Positions 5,942 to 7,814 of a stretch of 7,814 nt of DNA are shown here, piece after piece. Position 1 is the stretch's first letter, and the number at the start of each line of letters is the position of its first letter. The DNA lies in assembly GCA_028292305.1 (NCBI GenBank), contig JAQGMQ010000841.1, forward strand, positions 1 through 7,814. Reading direction: 5' to 3'. The notes below the pieces were generated by a model, which had not been told where the DNA came from, did not search any database, and saw only the letters and a program-made list of their open reading frames with translations. Both the position numbers and the translations under genes were made by a program. Source of the stretch: Rhodoferax sp. GTDB taxonomy: Bacteria > Pseudomonadota > Gammaproteobacteria > Burkholderiales > Burkholderiaceae_C.

Positions 5942-7558
5942 GTGACCACCCCGTCCTCGCTCTCCCCCCTCCCGCCCCACGCGCCATCCACCTCGATCTG
6001 GTCCACCATGCGCCACCGGTCGTTTCGTGGCCTGTGGGGCGCGGGCGCGGTGTACTTCATCGGAAACGCCATGCAGACCATGGCGGCGGCCTGGATGATG
6101 GTGGAGCTCACCGGCTCGTCGTTCCTCGCCGCGCTGGTGCAGACGGCGGTGTTCCTGCCGATGTTCCTGCTGTCCTTGCCGGCCGGCGTGCTGGCCGACA
6201 TCACCGACCGCCGCCGGCTGATCCAGGCCGCGCTGGTGGTGCAGGCCATCACCGGGGCGCTGCTGGCCATCCTGCTGCTGACCGGCGTGGGCGGCGCGGC
6301 CACGGTGTTGTTCTTCATCTTCGTGGCCGGCAGCTGCACGGCACTGCTGTCGCCGGCCTGGAATTCATCCATCGCTGACTCGGTGCCGCGCGACGAGTTG
6401 CCGCTGGCCATCACCACGGTGTCGATCGCCTACAACGCGGCCCGCGCCGTGGGGCCGGCGCTGGCCGGCGTGGTGTTTTCGGCGCTGGGCGGCGCCTGGA
6501 ACTTTGCGCTGGCGGTGCTGAGCACGCTGGCCATGTGGTGGTCGATCAAGCGCTGGCCGCCGCGGCCGCACCCGCCTTCGCGGCTGCCGGCCGAGCGGCT
6601 GTGGGGCGGCATGTTGAGTGCGCTGCGGTTCGCCTGGCACTCGCAGACGGTGCTGGCGCAACTGGTGCGCACCGTGGCCTACAGCGGCGCGGGCTCGGCG
6701 CTGTGGGCGCTGCTGCCGGTCATCGGCGCCAAGCAGTTGAACCTGGGCGCCGCGGGCTACGGCCTGTTGATGGGCTGCCTGGGCACGGGCGCGGTGCTGG
6801 TCGGCCTGGTCATCGGCCGGCTGCGGCTGCGCTTCGGCTTGGAGGCCATCGTCGGCACGGGTTGCGTGGTGTTTGCCACGGTGATGGTGATCGCCGCTTT
6901 TTCGCATTGGGCGCCGCTGGTGTACCTGGCGCTGGTGTGTGGCGGGGCGGCGTGGATGGCGGTGATGTCGACCTTCAACACCGCCACCCAGACCAGCGTG
7001 CCGCCCTGGGTGCGGGCGCGGGCGCTGGCCATGCACACCTTGTGCGCGCTCGGCTCGTTCGCGCTGGGCTCGGCGTTCTGGGGCGCGCTGTCGGACATCT
7101 TCGGGCTGGACTTCGCGCTGTGCGTGGCGGCCGCGGCCATGGGCGGCGGCCTGTTGCTGGCGCGGCCGTTCCCGCTGCGCATGGGCGAGAAGATGGAAAT
7201 CACGCAGGCCACGCAGTGGGAAGAACTGTTCATCAAGGACGAACCCGCGCCCGAGGCCGGCCCGGTGGCGGTGGAGATGGCTTACCTGGTCCGCCCCGAA
7301 GAGTCCGCCGAATTCCTGGAGGCCGTGAGCCACCTGCGTGCGCCACGCCGGCGCGACGGCGCCACCTTCTGGCGCATCTACCGCGACCTGGCCAACCCGT
7401 CGCGCTTCGTCGAACGCTTCATCGTCACATCGTGGGCCGACTACCTGCACCAACGCGCCCGCGCCACCTTGGCCGACCAGGAGCTGGAGACGCGCGTGCG
7501 CTCGTACCTGCAGCCGGGCGTGTCGGTGACCATGCAACATTACCTCGCCGAACGATGA
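5942..7558 (+). CDS. MFS transporter, MFS_3 type, with soluble C-terminal domain
   Basis: An inner-membrane major facilitator protein of 538 aa from GTG 5942. About twelve hydrophobic segments can be picked out, roughly 30-52, 60-84, 95-114, 119-138, 158-178, 181-200, 244-262, 270-293, 300-320, 325-343, 360-382 and 386-407. The motif-A-like GVLADITDRRR follows the second segment, and NAARAVGPALAG (165-176) is typical of the MFS_3 (EntS-like exporter) group. Residues about 440-538 form a soluble tail with RRDGATFWRIYRDL, a pattern I recall at the C-terminus of many MFS_3 proteins; a ferredoxin-like monooxygenase-type fold is only inferred. The substrate is unknown; proton-driven export of a small molecule is likely. 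GTG 5942 is preferred because codon use turns strongly GC-ending there, AGAGGG lies 11 nt upstream and the length fits the family. ATG 6008 (M23) is the fallback. ATG 5813, which has a strong purine-rich site, is in frame but gives an unconvincing extension. The exonuclease gene follows 13 bp downstream. Confidence 0.9.
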   Translation: MTTPSSLSPLPPHAPSTSIWSTMRHRSFRGLWGAGAVYFIGNAMQTMAAAWMMVELTGSSFLAALVQTAVFLPMFLLSLPAGVLADITDRRRLIQAALVVQAITGALLAILLLTGVGGAATVLFFIFVAGSCTALLSPAWNSSIADSVPRDELPLAITTVSIAYNAARAVGPALAGVVFSALGGAWNFALAVLSTLAMWWSIKRWPPRPHPPSRLPAERLWGGMLSALRFAWHSQTVLAQLVRTVAYSGAGSALWALLPVIGAKQLNLGAAGYGLLMGCLGTGAVLVGLVIGRLRLRFGLEAIVGTGCVVFATVMVIAAFSHWAPLVYLALVCGGAAWMAVMSTFNTATQTSVPPWVRARALAMHTLCALGSFALGSAFWGALSDIFGLDFALCVAAAAMGGGLLLARPFPLRMGEKMEITQATQWEELFIKDEPAPEAGPVAVEMAYLVRPEESAEFLEAVSHLRAPRRRDGATFWRIYRDLANPSRFVERFIVTSWADYLHQRARATLADQELETRVRSYLQPGVSVTMQHYLAER

Positions 7559-7571
7559 GAACCGCCAGTTT

Positions 7572-7814
7572 ATGAACGACCGCCTGGAAGCCCCCGACCG
7601 CGAGCAGATCGCGCTGCTGCCGCCTTTCCCCAGCCTCACGCTGCCGCAGATCCGGCTGGTCGCCACGGCGCAGGACGCCGAGCGGGCCGATGCCGAATTG
7701 CGCGGCCAGACGGTGCTCGGCTTCGACACCGAATCCAAGCCCACCTTCGTGCGCAACGAGACCTCCGAGGGTCCACACGTCGTGCAGTTCGCAAGCCGCA
7801 CCAAGGCTTACGTG
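7572..7814 (+). CDS. DEDD-family 3'-5' exonuclease (N-terminal part, truncated by window end)
   Basis: Eighty-one codons from ATG 7572 run open to the window edge. After a variable N-terminus, TVLGFDTESKPTF (47-59) is the exonuclease motif I of the RNase D/DnaQ-like DEDD superfamily, with D52 and E54 as the metal-binding acidic pair. GPHVVQFAS follows, matching the next core strand of small single-domain '3'-5' exonuclease' proteins. These enzymes remove nucleotides from 3' ends of RNA or DNA using two metal ions; which one is the substrate here cannot be told. Motifs II and III lie beyond the window. The start is 13 bp after the MFS stop and has no strong ribosome site. A tiny frame, ATG 7555 overlapping the MFS stop and ending at TGA 7573-7575, which overlaps this ATG, could couple translation. 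Co-transcription with the MFS gene is likely. Confidence 0.82.
   Translation, partial: MNDRLEAPDREQIALLPPFPSLTLPQIRLVATAQDAERADAELRGQTVLGFDTESKPTFVRNETSEGPHVVQFASRTKAYV

Noticed and set aside
5417..6016. A 199-codon minus-strand open frame running through the divergent intergenic region into the DUF2760 gene
   Set aside because: It is out of frame with the recognisable DUF2760 protein, and its Pro/Arg/Gly-rich translation resembles nothing I know.
6365..7804. A 479-codon minus-strand open frame opposite the MFS and exonuclease genes
   Set aside because: It is antisense to a well-supported MFS gene, and its His/Gln/Arg/Gly-rich translation is not protein-like.

Overview
The window reads as chromosomal DNA of a GC-rich beta-proteobacterium. 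Burkholderiales, probably Comamonadaceae (Acidovorax/Variovorax-like), is my inference from the strong G/C preference at third codon positions, long spurious antisense open frames, and resemblance of the MFS and DUF2760 proteins to that group as I remember them. No search was run. I see no tRNA, rRNA, insertion sequence, CRISPR array or phage signature.

Layout. (1) 1-416, plus strand: the 3' part of an HD-domain phosphohydrolase gene of the YedJ type, truncated by the window edge. (2) 427-5661, minus strand: a compact three-gene cluster, read right to left as a DUF2760 protein (187 aa), a non-canonical Hsp70 (608 aa), and a second, longer Hsp70 (926/927 aa) with a large C-terminal extension that I assign to DUF3731. 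The two Hsp70 genes overlap by 1 or 4 bases and are clearly paralogous. The HD gene and the long Hsp70 gene converge with only 10 bp between their stops. (3) 5662-5941: a 280-bp divergent intergenic region. It holds a plausible heat-shock (sigma-32-type) promoter facing the Hsp70 cluster, an AT-rich block, and a perfect 12-bp palindrome directly before the GTG start of the next gene. (4) 5942-7558, plus strand: an MFS exporter of the MFS_3 type with a soluble C-terminal domain of about 100 residues. (5) 7572 to the end, plus strand: the start of a DEDD-type 3'-5' exonuclease gene, 13 bp after the MFS gene and probably co-transcribed with it.

The most interesting element is the DUF2760-Hsp70-Hsp70(DUF3731) cluster. 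Both Hsp70s keep the residues expected for ATP binding and hydrolysis, but lack a DnaK-like helical lid and the usual C-terminal tail. No J-protein or GrpE gene is adjacent. Together they look like a dedicated, self-contained chaperone-like ATPase pair with a small partner of unknown function. The families have domain names, but I know of no established function for the trio. Its role, clients and partnership are inference.
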